From an uncultured Archangium sp. (GTDB lineage: Bacteria > Myxococcota > Myxococcia > Myxococcales > Myxococcaceae): a stretch of 64,000 bases of DNA. The position numbers and the translations under genes are program-made. The number at the start of each line of letters is the position of its first letter. Position 1 is the stretch's first letter. The stretch lies in contig CAIVGN010000047.1 in the NCBI GenBank assembly GCA_903905455.1, positions 18,726-82,725 on the forward strand, read 5' to 3'. Of this stretch, positions 19,430-27,364 are shown in pieces. The notes under the pieces were generated by a model. It worked only from the letters and a program-made list of their open reading frames with translations, made no database searches and had not been told where the DNA came from.

Positions 19430-19999
19430 TCACCCCTTCGGCGGGCCGAACTTGAGCAGCGCCAGCGTCGACTGGGGGATCTGCTTGCCGTTCGACTCGA
19501 GCACCGTGGAGAGGCGCACGATGCCTACACCGGGCGCGAAGGTCATCTCGTTGACCAGCGAAGTGCCCTCCTCCACCCGGTTGCGGCTCTCGACCACCAC
19601 GCACCCCTGCCACGAACCGCCGGGGGCGTCGCAGGGCTGGTTGGCGGCGACGATCTCGTAGTTCTCGATGGACGACACCGAGACCACGTTGGTCCACCTG
19701 GTCCCCGCGGCGATGGGGTTGCGCAGCAGGTAGCGCTTCTGGTCGCGCACCCCGAACGAGTCGACGAGGAACTGCGCGCCCGTGGAGTCCTCCACGAAGC
19801 CCTCCCCGTTCTTGCGCAGCATGCTCACGTCGATGGTGCGGCTCTCGCCCAGCAGCTTGACCTCGTAGGTCCACGAGGTGCCCACGGCCAGGGGGTAGAA
19901 GTCGCCGGCGGTGGGCTGCGGCTTGGTGGGCTGGGTCGTCTTCGTCGCGGTGGTGCACGCGGCGAGGGCCATCAGGCCGCAGAGGAAGATGCGCTTCAT
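19430..19999 (-). CDS. Putative lipoprotein
   Basis: The 189-residue protein starts with a lipoprotein signal (MALAACTT, lipid-attachment Cys15). The rest is a beta-rich domain with the pattern FYPLAVGTSWTYEV, seen in several secreted lipoproteins that open with a 'width of text then Tyr' strand, and two further Cys residues near 143 and 152. Function is not recognised. Its start overlaps the stop of the upstream HEAT lipoprotein by 4 bp, so both are probably exported and made together. It lies 41 bp before birA. Confidence 0.75.
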   Translation of the reverse strand: MKRIFLCGLMALAACTTATKTTQPTKPQPTAGDFYPLAVGTSWTYEVKLLGESRTIDVSMLRKNGEGFVEDSTGAQFLVDSFGVRDQKRYLLRNPIAAGTRWTNVVSVSSIENYEIVAANQPCDAPGGSWQGCVVVESRNRVEEGTSLVNEMTFAPGVGIVRLSTVLESNGKQIPQSTLALLKFGPPKG

Positions 20000-20889
20000 C
20001 GGGGTTCTCCTTGAGGGGACTTTTGCTTCGACTTGCGGGCTCTGAGCTCGGCGAGGGCCTGCTCGGCGCTCGCGCGGACCAGGGGGTCTTCGTGACCGGA
20101 CACGACGAGATCGAGGTACGCCTCGGCGTCGTCGCCGCCGATGGCACCGATGGCGAAGACGACCTCGCGCTGAAACTCGAGCCCGCGCTGGCTCGCGGCC
20201 TCGACCAGCGGGTTGACGGCTTCGGGGGCCCGCAGCTCGACCAGCAGGCCGATCGCCCCGCGCAGCGCGTTGAGATCGTCGCCCGTGAGCCGCCCGAGCA
20301 GCACCGGCAACGCGGCCTTGTGCTGGCGGCGCACCAAGAGCCGAACGCTGGCGTCGCGCACCGCCGGGTCGGCGTCCTTCAGCTTCCCGACCAGGGTCAC
20401 GTCGTTGGCGCCGTCGAGCGAGATCAACGCAGCCGATTCACGCACCACCAGTCCGAGAGCCTCGTCGAGCGCGTCGCGAATCGCGTTCTGCATCGACTCG
20501 ACCTCGTTGGCCTGGGGCGCCTTCACCTGCCGGCGGCTGTCGAGCGAGAACGGCTCGGCATCGCCGGTGTGCCGCACCTCGAGCACCACCGCGACGAACG
20601 CGGTGTGGTGCTCGATGTCTGGCTCGGTGAGCCCGGCCCCCAGCTTCACCCGCCAGGGCTTCGCGTCGGCAGGCGGCTTCTTGCCGTCAGACGCGACCAG
20701 GAACTTCGCAGCCTCCAGCTTCGCCACCAACTGCGCGTGGAGCTGCTCCTCCGAGAGCGAGATGACTTCCCCGCCCTCGAAGGCATCAACCTCGACCCGG
20801 TCGACCCACGAACGGTTCGACCTGGTGCAGGCAGCCGCACAAAGCACGGCCACCCACCAGGACGCACGCACTCGCGGGTGAAGGGTCAA
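19996..20889 (-). CDS. HEAT-repeat lipoprotein
   Basis: The protein opens with a probable lipoprotein signal (VLCAAACTRS) and ends with HEAT-like repeats (about 165-285: DPAVRDASVRLLVRRQHKAALPVLLGRL and two further units). The region between is unassigned. The called start is TTG at 20889, which overlaps the upstream stop as TTGA; GTG at 20871 would give a tighter signal peptide and a 291-residue product. HEAT repeats on an exported protein suggest protein-protein binding at the envelope. Sits between the HARE-HTH gene and a second lipoprotein, both overlapping it by 4 bp. Confidence 0.75.
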   Translation of the reverse strand: MTLHPRVRASWWVAVLCAAACTRSNRSWVDRVEVDAFEGGEVISLSEEQLHAQLVAKLEAAKFLVASDGKKPPADAKPWRVKLGAGLTEPDIEHHTAFVAVVLEVRHTGDAEPFSLDSRRQVKAPQANEVESMQNAIRDALDEALGLVVRESAALISLDGANDVTLVGKLKDADPAVRDASVRLLVRRQHKAALPVLLGRLTGDDLNALRGAIGLLVELRAPEAVNPLVEAASQRGLEFQREVVFAIGAIGGDDAEAYLDLVVSGHEDPLVRASAEQALAELRARKSKQKSPQGEPR

Positions 20890-22721
20890 GTCGGCTCGGT
20901 CGACGGCGTCGGCGGGGCCGACGGCTCTGCGGGCTCGGGCTCGGGAGCCGGGGCGGGAGCAGCCGGGGCCTCGCTGGGCACCGGAGCAGAGGCCGAGGCG
21001 GGAGCCGCGCTCACGTCTCCGGGGGCAGCGGGGGCACCAGCAACCTGGCCGGCTTCACCGGGAGTCCCATCGGGACGGGCACCGCCACGACGACGACGGC
21101 GGCGGCGACGGCGGCGACGCTTCCCCTCACCCGCATCACCCGGGGTGCCCGGCGCGGCGTCGGAGCCACCTTCAGCGCCTTCTTCGCCCTCGTCACCCTC
21201 TTCACCGTCGTCTTCTTCGTCAGCGCCTTCGGCCTGCACGGCCGGCACGCCCTCGGGCATCGTCACCGCGACGCTGGCCTCGACGGCAGGCGCCGAAGCG
21301 CGAGCCACGGGCACCTCGTCCGACTCGCCCTTGTCACCGGCGTCGGGGCCGCGCTGATCGCGCTCACGCTGGCGATCTTCACGGCGCTTCGTCGCCTCGT
21401 CGGCGTCGAGCTTCGCCTGCGCGAAGAACGCCTCGTCGATGTCGTAGAGCTCGATCGTGGTGACCGAGACGCCGACCTTGGCCTCGAAGAACTTGTCGGC
21501 CAGCGCGTCGCCGGCCCACATCATCACCAGCGCGCCGGTGGTGCACTCGCTACGGGCGTCACCGCGGGCTTCGCCAGCCGTGAGCAGGAGGCCGACGTTG
21601 GCGCCGGTCTGCTGCAGCTCTCGACGGAGCTCCTGCACCAGGCGGCGCTCGACCTGGCCGCCGCCCTTGAGCACGCGCACCGCGTAGCGGATCTCGAGGC
21701 TGCCCTCGCGACGACGCGCGGTGAGGAGCGGGCCGTCCTTCGACCGGCGCGCCACCTTGAGTTCGCGGAAGTGGAGGCCGTGCAGCATGCGCACGCAGGC
21801 CTTCTCGAAGGTGCCGAGGTCGAGGTCCGCGAGCTTCTTGCGGAGCACCCGGGCCATGGCCTTGCGCGCGTCCTTGCCGGCGTGACGCGCGGTCGCGATG
21901 AGCGCGACGTCGTCGCCGGCAGGCGCGGCGACCCCGGTGGGGGCCTCGGCTGCGGCAGCGGCGGCAGCGGCCGCCTGCTGGGCGCGGCGCTCGCTCTTGA
22001 GCACCACGCGGCCGTTCTCGAACGGCAGGTTGCAGGCGGCGCAGAACGCCGTCTGCACCTCGAGCGCCGTGGGGCCGCCTTCGGCCTGGGGCTCGACGGA
22101 CAGCTGGAGCTCGTTGGCCTCGGTGCGCGCCGCGGCGAAGGCCGGCTTGCGCGACTCGTCGACCCGCTTCTGGTTGTCCAGCGCCAGGCCGTCGATGAGC
22201 TGCGAGATGGAGCAGTCGTCGGACACGCCCTCGCGCGCCTTGATGCGCGCCAGCAGCTCGCCGGGGGGCAGCGCGGTGGCCGCCTCCTGCAACACCTCGA
22301 AGGCCACCTCGGCGATCGGCGGGAACTTCTTCTTCCGGTCGTCGTCGCGACGCTTCCGGTCGCCCTGGCGGCCGATGCTGCGCAGGAACTCGGCGTGGGC
22401 CTCGGGGTGCCGCTCCGACGGCCGGTACGGAGGCAGCGCCTCCTCGGGATTGGGCTCGATGATCCCGGTGGCGGCCAGCGCCTCAGGGTCTTCGGGCAGC
22501 ATCCAGTCGATGAGGGCGAAGGTGTCTTTCGCCGTCACCTGGAGCTTGCGATCACGAGGACGCTTGGCCATCGCGGCCAATCGCGAGAGCATCGTAATCT
22601 CAGGCGTCTTGCCGATGTGGGACAGCAAACCTTTTTCAACTGCACGCTTCGTAATGTCCGTCGAGAGGAGCGGCATTCCCGCTTCCTCGAGGACGCGGAG
22701 CGCCGCTTCGTAGAATGTCAT
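20886..22721 (-). CDS. HARE-HTH / Mrr-like nuclease-fold protein with acidic and poly-Arg tail
   Basis: The 611-residue protein begins with a HARE-HTH domain (about 1-75: TFYEAALRVLEEAG...ITKRAVEKGLL), a winged-helix type tied to DNA-modifying and restriction systems and to RNA polymerase delta subunits. A second helical unit near 130-195 may be another such domain. Around 290-410 the pattern LGTFEKACVRMLHGLHF...LEIRYAVRVLKGG...VGLLLTAGEARGDARSE resembles an Mrr-type restriction-nuclease fold, but the catalytic E/Q-x-K reads V-L-K, so activity is uncertain. An acidic run, about eleven consecutive arginines and a long Pro/Ala tail follow. ATG 22721 was chosen; TTG at 22742 behind GGAAG is possible. 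First gene of the operon ending in coaX. Confidence 0.7.
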   Translation of the reverse strand: MTFYEAALRVLEEAGMPLLSTDITKRAVEKGLLSHIGKTPEITMLSRLAAMAKRPRDRKLQVTAKDTFALIDWMLPEDPEALAATGIIEPNPEEALPPYRPSERHPEAHAEFLRSIGRQGDRKRRDDDRKKKFPPIAEVAFEVLQEAATALPPGELLARIKAREGVSDDCSISQLIDGLALDNQKRVDESRKPAFAAARTEANELQLSVEPQAEGGPTALEVQTAFCAACNLPFENGRVVLKSERRAQQAAAAAAAAAEAPTGVAAPAGDDVALIATARHAGKDARKAMARVLRKKLADLDLGTFEKACVRMLHGLHFRELKVARRSKDGPLLTARRREGSLEIRYAVRVLKGGGQVERRLVQELRRELQQTGANVGLLLTAGEARGDARSECTTGALVMMWAGDALADKFFEAKVGVSVTTIELYDIDEAFFAQAKLDADEATKRREDRQRERDQRGPDAGDKGESDEVPVARASAPAVEASVAVTMPEGVPAVQAEGADEEDDGEEGDEGEEGAEGGSDAAPGTPGDAGEGKRRRRRRRRRRRGGARPDGTPGEAGQVAGAPAAPGDVSAAPASASAPVPSEAPAAPAPAPEPEPAEPSAPPTPSTEPT

Positions 22722-22740
22722 GGGTTTTCCCAGTAAATCC

Positions 22741-22763
22741 AAGGACTTCCGATGAAGTCCTTT
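22741..22763. promoter_or_regulatory. 8-bp inverted repeat upstream of the HARE-HTH gene (operator or leader hairpin)
   Basis: AAGGACTT and AAGTCCTT form a perfect 8-bp inverted repeat separated by CCGATG (22741-22748 and 22755-22762), about 20 bases before the ATG at 22721. It lies in the 88-bp gap shared with the divergent propeller gene. It could be a repressor site or a hairpin hiding the GGAAG ribosome site it overlaps. Confidence 0.45.
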
Positions 22764-22809
22764 CAGAGACGCGAATGCTACGCAGCGGTACAGTGAGTGT
22801 CAACGTGTG

Positions 22810-24891
22810 ATGATCAGGTTCCGGGTGGGTCACAGCTGGCTGCGCGAAGACCCGGGGCCCGGTGGCCCGCGGGACGCGTTCGCTTTCGAGCTCGAAGGCA
22901 TCAACGTGCTGCCCGGTGCGAACGATGAGCCGCTGGCGCGCATCATCAGCGCCCTGGTCGAGACCACCACCGCCCTGGCCATCGACGGCGAGCGGGCGGG
23001 CCAGGTGTCGCTCGAAGACGTGCACCTCGAGCTGTGCTTCTGGCGCACCGGGGGCCACGAGGTGACGGTCAGCGTGGTCGATCTCTCGGCGCCGCCGCGG
23101 CTGGTGCGCGCCCCGATCGCCGTCGAGCTGCCCTCGCTGGTCGAGGCCACGGTGCGCTGCGCGCGGCAGTTCCTGCGAGACGTGAGCACCCACCGCGAGG
23201 GCATCGAGACCGAGCTGGTGGCCCTCGAGCGAAAGCTCAAGCGCCTGACCTCGGCGGTGATCGAAGAGCGGCCGCTGCGCGACACCTCGATCCCCTGGAG
23301 CGCGGTGCGTAGCGCCGACCATGGCCTCGGCTATTCGCTGCGAGACGACGAGGGGCGAACGCTCGCGTGGACGAGGAAGACCCGCGCCGGGCTGCCTCCC
23401 CTGCTCTTCGATGGTGAGCTCACCCTGGCCGACGGCACCACCGCGCCGGGGCTCCCCTTTCTCTCGATGATGGGCCTCGCGCGGGCCGCCACCGAGGGCT
23501 CGGCCAGGCTGGGGGGCCAGCCCGTGCCCGCCGATCGCGTGTTCCTCGCGGGCCTCGACCTGTGCCTGGCGCTGCGCTCGCGGCACCCCTCGCTCAGCGC
23601 GAACCCCTACGTCGAGGCGCTGCAGGTGCGCTGCACCGACGGCCTCACCGCCTTGCGACAACCGGTGCCCGACACCACGCTGGCCACCGTCAACCCGCCC
23701 CGCGCGACGCCCGGCATGCCGCTCGCGCCGGTCGGCGATCTGCGCAAGGTCGCGCTGCAGCCGCGCTGGAGTCGGCCGGTGGCGCTGGGTGAAGACGGCG
23801 GCCGGATCCTCCTGGGGAAGCGGTGGATCATCGTCCACTCGCCCCACGCCGCCCACGCCTTCACCCGGCAGGGAGGGACGGCGTTCCGCCACCTGGCCAA
23901 CCGCGGCGTCGCCATCTCCGGCGCGGGCTTCGCGGTGTGCGCCGCGCCCGGACAGGTGCTGGGCTTCGACGGCCGCGCGCCGAACGCCGCGTGGCTGCGC
24001 GATCACGACGGCAGCCCCCTGGGCCCGGCGCTCGAGGCCGCGGGGGAAGCGTTGGTCTGCGCCATGGGCCGCCGCACCGTCGCCGGGTTCTCGGCGATGA
24101 CCGGCCGGGAACTGTGGCGCTTCGAGCCGCCGCGTACCCAGAGCGTCGTCTTCTCCCTGGTGGGCAACCGCGTGCTGGTGGGCACCGACGGCGGCACCCT
24201 CTACGGCGTCGACGCGGGCGACGGCCAGGTGCGGTTCCGCGTGAAGGCCGGCCTGCCCGTCGCCCGGGCCCCGGTCGCGGTGCGCCACCGCGCGCTGGTC
24301 GTGCTCAACCGCGGAGAACACTCGGCGCTCTACCTGTGCGACGCGCTCTCCCGGGGTGACACCACGCCGGCCGGGGCGATCGTGTGGACGCGGGAGCTGA
24401 TCCTCGGCACGCCCAGCGCGCCGGTCTCGGCCCGGGGCAAGACGTGGCTGGGCGGAGCCCGCGACGGCCGCACCGCCATCGTGTGCCTCGGCGCGCGCGG
24501 CCAGGTGCTGTGGGAGAAGACCGTGCCCTGCGACGCCCGCACGCTCAGCCTGCTGCCGTACGAGGGCGGGGTCATCGCCGCCGACGCCCGCGGGTCGGCC
24601 ACCCGGCTGCTGCCCGACGGCTCGATGGACTGGGTGCTGGGATCTTCGGGCGACGAGCTCAGCCGCCCCATCGCCCCGGTGATCCGCCGCGGCACCCTGG
24701 TCGTACCGGGGCCCGTGACGCGCCTGGTCCAGCCCAACGGAGGGCGCGTGCTGGCCGAGCTGGCCACGGGCGCGCGCATGCTCGACCTCGTCACCGACGC
24801 CCGGCTCACCATCTACGTGCTGCGCGAGCCGGGCGCGCTCGAGACCTTCGTCCCGGGCACGGCCCTGGCCCTGGTCAGGTCACCGGTCTAG
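22810..24891 (+). CDS. PQQ-type beta-propeller repeat protein
   Basis: The 693-residue protein has no signal peptide and is probably cytoplasmic. The first 300 residues are unassigned. From about 320 to the end there are repeated four-strand blades of the PQQ/Trp-docking type, clearest in GRELWRFEPP and VLVGTDGGTLYGVDAGDGQVRF, then CLGARGQVLWEKTV and GSMDWVLGSSGDEL. Such propellers bind proteins or ligands. No catalytic PQQ residues can be named. ATG at 22810 was preferred to the GTG just before it. The last 12 bases overlap the end of the convergent EF-hand gene. Confidence 0.75.
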   Translation: MIRFRVGHSWLREDPGPGGPRDAFAFELEGINVLPGANDEPLARIISALVETTTALAIDGERAGQVSLEDVHLELCFWRTGGHEVTVSVVDLSAPPRLVRAPIAVELPSLVEATVRCARQFLRDVSTHREGIETELVALERKLKRLTSAVIEERPLRDTSIPWSAVRSADHGLGYSLRDDEGRTLAWTRKTRAGLPPLLFDGELTLADGTTAPGLPFLSMMGLARAATEGSARLGGQPVPADRVFLAGLDLCLALRSRHPSLSANPYVEALQVRCTDGLTALRQPVPDTTLATVNPPRATPGMPLAPVGDLRKVALQPRWSRPVALGEDGGRILLGKRWIIVHSPHAAHAFTRQGGTAFRHLANRGVAISGAGFAVCAAPGQVLGFDGRAPNAAWLRDHDGSPLGPALEAAGEALVCAMGRRTVAGFSAMTGRELWRFEPPRTQSVVFSLVGNRVLVGTDGGTLYGVDAGDGQVRFRVKAGLPVARAPVAVRHRALVVLNRGEHSALYLCDALSRGDTTPAGAIVWTRELILGTPSAPVSARGKTWLGGARDGRTAIVCLGARGQVLWEKTVPCDARTLSLLPYEGGVIAADARGSATRLLPDGSMDWVLGSSGDELSRPIAPVIRRGTLVVPGPVTRLVQPNGGRVLAELATGARMLDLVTDARLTIYVLREPGALETFVPGTALALVRSPV

Positions 24892-25227
24892 CCACCAGGC
24901 CTTGAACTCGGCCCACGAGATGCGGCCCGAGCCGTTGGCGTCGACCACGTCGAGGGCCATGGACAGCTCGTCGTCGTCGTTGGGCTGACCGAGCGCCTCG
25001 AGGAGCCGCGCCAGCTCGCCGCGGTCGATGCTCCCCGACCCGTCGCGGTCGAACGACTTGAAGATCTCGAAGGTCTCGTCGCCCTCGCTCTCGCCGTCGT
25101 CGAGCTCGGGGTGGTTCACCTTGCCGTGCATGGGCGGCACGCGGGGCGTGCCCTTCTTCGCGACCTTCACGGGCGATTTCTGCGTGGGCTTCACCTTCGG
25201 GGCGGGCTTCGTTTTCTTCGCTGCCAT
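24880..25227 (-). CDS. Small EF-hand calcium-binding protein with Lys/Pro-rich N-terminus
   Basis: The 115-residue protein has a basic N-terminal tail of about 35 residues rich in Lys and Pro, then a pair of EF-hands. Loop 1 is DRDGSGSIDRGE (about 60-71) and loop 2 is DANGSGRISWAE (about 96-107). Both have acidic or oxygen ligands at positions 1, 3, 5 and 12, so Ca2+ binding is expected. There is no signal peptide. This is a calmodulin-like layout, and bacterial proteins of this size are often called calerythrin-like or EF-hand proteins without known partners. The basic tail could bind nucleic acid or membrane; that is inference. Confidence 0.88.
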   Translation of the reverse strand: MAAKKTKPAPKVKPTQKSPVKVAKKGTPRVPPMHGKVNHPELDDGESEGDETFEIFKSFDRDGSGSIDRGELARLLEALGQPNDDDELSMALDVVDANGSGRISWAEFKAWWLDR

Positions 25228-25288
25228 GCGTCATGGGAGCATGCACCACGGCGCTTTTCCCGGGAATGACGATGTGGCACACAAGGCC

Positions 25289-26290
25289 ATGCCTCGAGAG
25301 CTGATCGACCTGCACATCCACGTCGGTGGCGCCGTTGCCCCGCACATCCTGTGGTCCATTGCCCACCAGCAGGGCTTCAAGCTGCCGGTGAAGAACTACT
25401 TCGAGTTCGTCGAGCTGATCACCGCCTCGCCCGACAAGGTCGACAGCCTCGACAGCTACTTGAAGATCATGCACCTGTGGACGGAGAAGATTCAGAGCTC
25501 CCCCGCGGCCATCGAGCGCTCGGTCTACGAGGTGATCGGCAAGGAATACCGCAGCTCGCGGGTGACGCAGATCGAGCTCCGCTTCAACCCCATGAAGCGC
25601 AACCTGCACTCCGAGCTCGATCTCGACCACATCATCGCGGCGGCCATTCGCGGCATGGACCGCGCGATGCTCGAGTACGGCGTGAAGGCCTGCCTGATCT
25701 TCTGCCTGGCCCGCGAGTGGGACAGCAAGCTCAACAGCATCATGGTCGACAAGGCCATCAAGTACCGGCACCGCGGCGTGCTGGGCATCGATCTCGCGGG
25801 CACCGAGTCGAACGCCATCGAGCTCAAGCCCGAGATCGTCGCGCACTACGAGGATCTCTTCGCCCGCGCGCGCAAGGCGGGGCTGCGCACCACCGTGCAT
25901 ACCGGCGAGACGAAGGGCACCGGCGCCGAGGGCGTCATCGCGGTGATCGAGAAGCTCAAGCCCAACCGCATTGGCCATGGCATCCGCGCGGCCTACGACG
26001 AGTCCGCGATGAAGCTCCTCAAGGAGCGCGACGTGGTGCTCGAGCTGTGCCCCACCTCGAACCTCCAGACCAAGGCGGTGGAGGGCATCAAGGAGTTCGA
26101 GCACATCGTGCGCACCTTCTGGGACCGCGGCGTGAAGATCACCTTCAACACCGACGGCCCGTACCTGCTGAACACCGACATGCGCCGCGAGATCGAGCTC
26201 GTGGAGCAGAACAACATCCTCACGCCGCACCAGGTCGACCAGACGCTGGCCTGGGCGCGCGAGTACTCGTTCATCCCCAAGAACGCGTGA
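25289..26290 (+). CDS. Adenosine-deaminase family amidohydrolase
   Basis: The 333-residue protein carries the ADA-family zinc motifs: HIH near the N-terminus (H9, H11), GIDLAGTE (167-173), HTGET (204-208, with His for zinc and Glu as the catalytic acid), IGHGI (228-232) and LCPTSN (253-258). The last motif reads NTDGP (287-291) where most adenosine deaminases have DDP, so the second Asp is replaced by Gly. The fold and chemistry are thus deaminase-like but the substrate may not be adenosine. ATG 25289 starts just before the metal motif. Four of six bases before it are AAGG-like. Followed by pyrD after 2 bp, which suggests a nucleotide-related operon. Confidence 0.85.
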   Translation: MPRELIDLHIHVGGAVAPHILWSIAHQQGFKLPVKNYFEFVELITASPDKVDSLDSYLKIMHLWTEKIQSSPAAIERSVYEVIGKEYRSSRVTQIELRFNPMKRNLHSELDLDHIIAAAIRGMDRAMLEYGVKACLIFCLAREWDSKLNSIMVDKAIKYRHRGVLGIDLAGTESNAIELKPEIVAHYEDLFARARKAGLRTTVHTGETKGTGAEGVIAVIEKLKPNRIGHGIRAAYDESAMKLLKERDVVLELCPTSNLQTKAVEGIKEFEHIVRTFWDRGVKITFNTDGPYLLNTDMRREIELVEQNNILTPHQVDQTLAWAREYSFIPKNA

Positions 26291-26292
26291 CG

Positions 26293-27351
26293 ATGTACCG
26301 CTCGGTGCTCAGGCCCCTGCTCTTCCGTCTCGACGCGGAGCAGGCGCACGAGGTGGCGATGTGGGGGCTGTCGTTGCTCGACGCGGCCCCCGGCGTGGCG
26401 AAGGTGCTGCGCCGGCGCGCGATCCCCGAGAGGACGTCGCTGCGCATGCACGTCGCGGGGCTCGACTTCCCCAACCCCGTCGGCGTGGCGGCCGGGCTCG
26501 ACAAGAACGCCGAGGCCATCGTCGGGCTCTTCGCGCTGGGCTTCGGCGCGGTCGAGGTGGGCACGGTCACCCCGCGGCCCCAGCCGGGCAACGACAAGCC
26601 CCGCGCCTTCCGGCTCAAGGAGCACGAGGCGCTGATCAACCGCTTCGGGTTCAACAACGAGGGCATGCAGGCCATGGCCGGGCGGCTGCGCGAGCTCGAG
26701 TGGCGGCCCGCGCCGGTGGGCGTGAACATCGGCAAGAACAAGGACACCCCGCTCGAGGCCGCCGTCGAGGACTACGTGAAGTGCGCCGACGCGCTGTCCT
26801 CGCTCGCCGACTACGTGGTGGTCAACCTGAGCTCGCCGAACACCCCGGGACTGCGGCAGCTGCAGGAACCCGAGGCGCTCGCGAAGCTCCTGCACGAGGT
26901 GCGCCGGCACGTCGTGGGCCGCCCGCTGTTCCTCAAGATCGCCCCCGATCTCGGCGACGAGGCCATCGACGCGGTGGTCGACGTGGCCCGCGACTGCGGC
27001 AGCGACGGGCTGATCTGCACCAACACCACCCTCACCCGCCCCGTGGACCACGCGCTCGCGAAAGAAGCCGGCGGGCTCTCCGGGCGGCCGCTGTTCGCCC
27101 GCAGCACCGAGGTGGTGCGGCGCGCGTTCCAGCGCGCGGGCGGCGCGCTGCCGATCATCGGCGTGGGCGGCATCTTCGACGGCGAAGACGCCTGGAAGAA
27201 GATCTGCGCCGGGGCTTCGCTGGTGCAGGTCTACTCGGGCTTCATCTACCAGGGCCCCCCGATGGTGAAGGACATCCTCGACGTGCTGGAGACGAAGGTC
27301 AGCGAGGCCGGCCTGGCGTCGCTGAGCCAGGCCGTCGGGCGCGACGCGTAA
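26293..27351 (+). CDS. pyrD: Dihydroorotate dehydrogenase, class 2 (quinone)
   Basis: The 352-residue protein has the class 2 layout: an N-terminal membrane-associating helix segment (YRSVLRPLLFRLDAEQAHEV), then FMN-binding NPVGVAAGLDKN near 60, GTVTPRPQPGN, the NRFGFNNEGM loop, NLSSPNTPGLR with the catalytic Ser, KIAPDL, and the phosphate-binding GVGGIFDGEDAWKKICAGASLVQVYSG near the end. It oxidises dihydroorotate to orotate, passing electrons to quinone at the inner membrane, in pyrimidine synthesis. ATG 26293 lies 2 bp after the upstream stop; a GTG at 26287 overlapping that stop is a possible alternative. Confidence 0.97.
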   Translation: MYRSVLRPLLFRLDAEQAHEVAMWGLSLLDAAPGVAKVLRRRAIPERTSLRMHVAGLDFPNPVGVAAGLDKNAEAIVGLFALGFGAVEVGTVTPRPQPGNDKPRAFRLKEHEALINRFGFNNEGMQAMAGRLRELEWRPAPVGVNIGKNKDTPLEAAVEDYVKCADALSSLADYVVVNLSSPNTPGLRQLQEPEALAKLLHEVRRHVVGRPLFLKIAPDLGDEAIDAVVDVARDCGSDGLICTNTTLTRPVDHALAKEAGGLSGRPLFARSTEVVRRAFQRAGGALPIIGVGGIFDGEDAWKKICAGASLVQVYSGFIYQGPPMVKDILDVLETKVSEAGLASLSQAVGRDA

Positions 27352-27364
27352 CCCCGCGCCGCGG

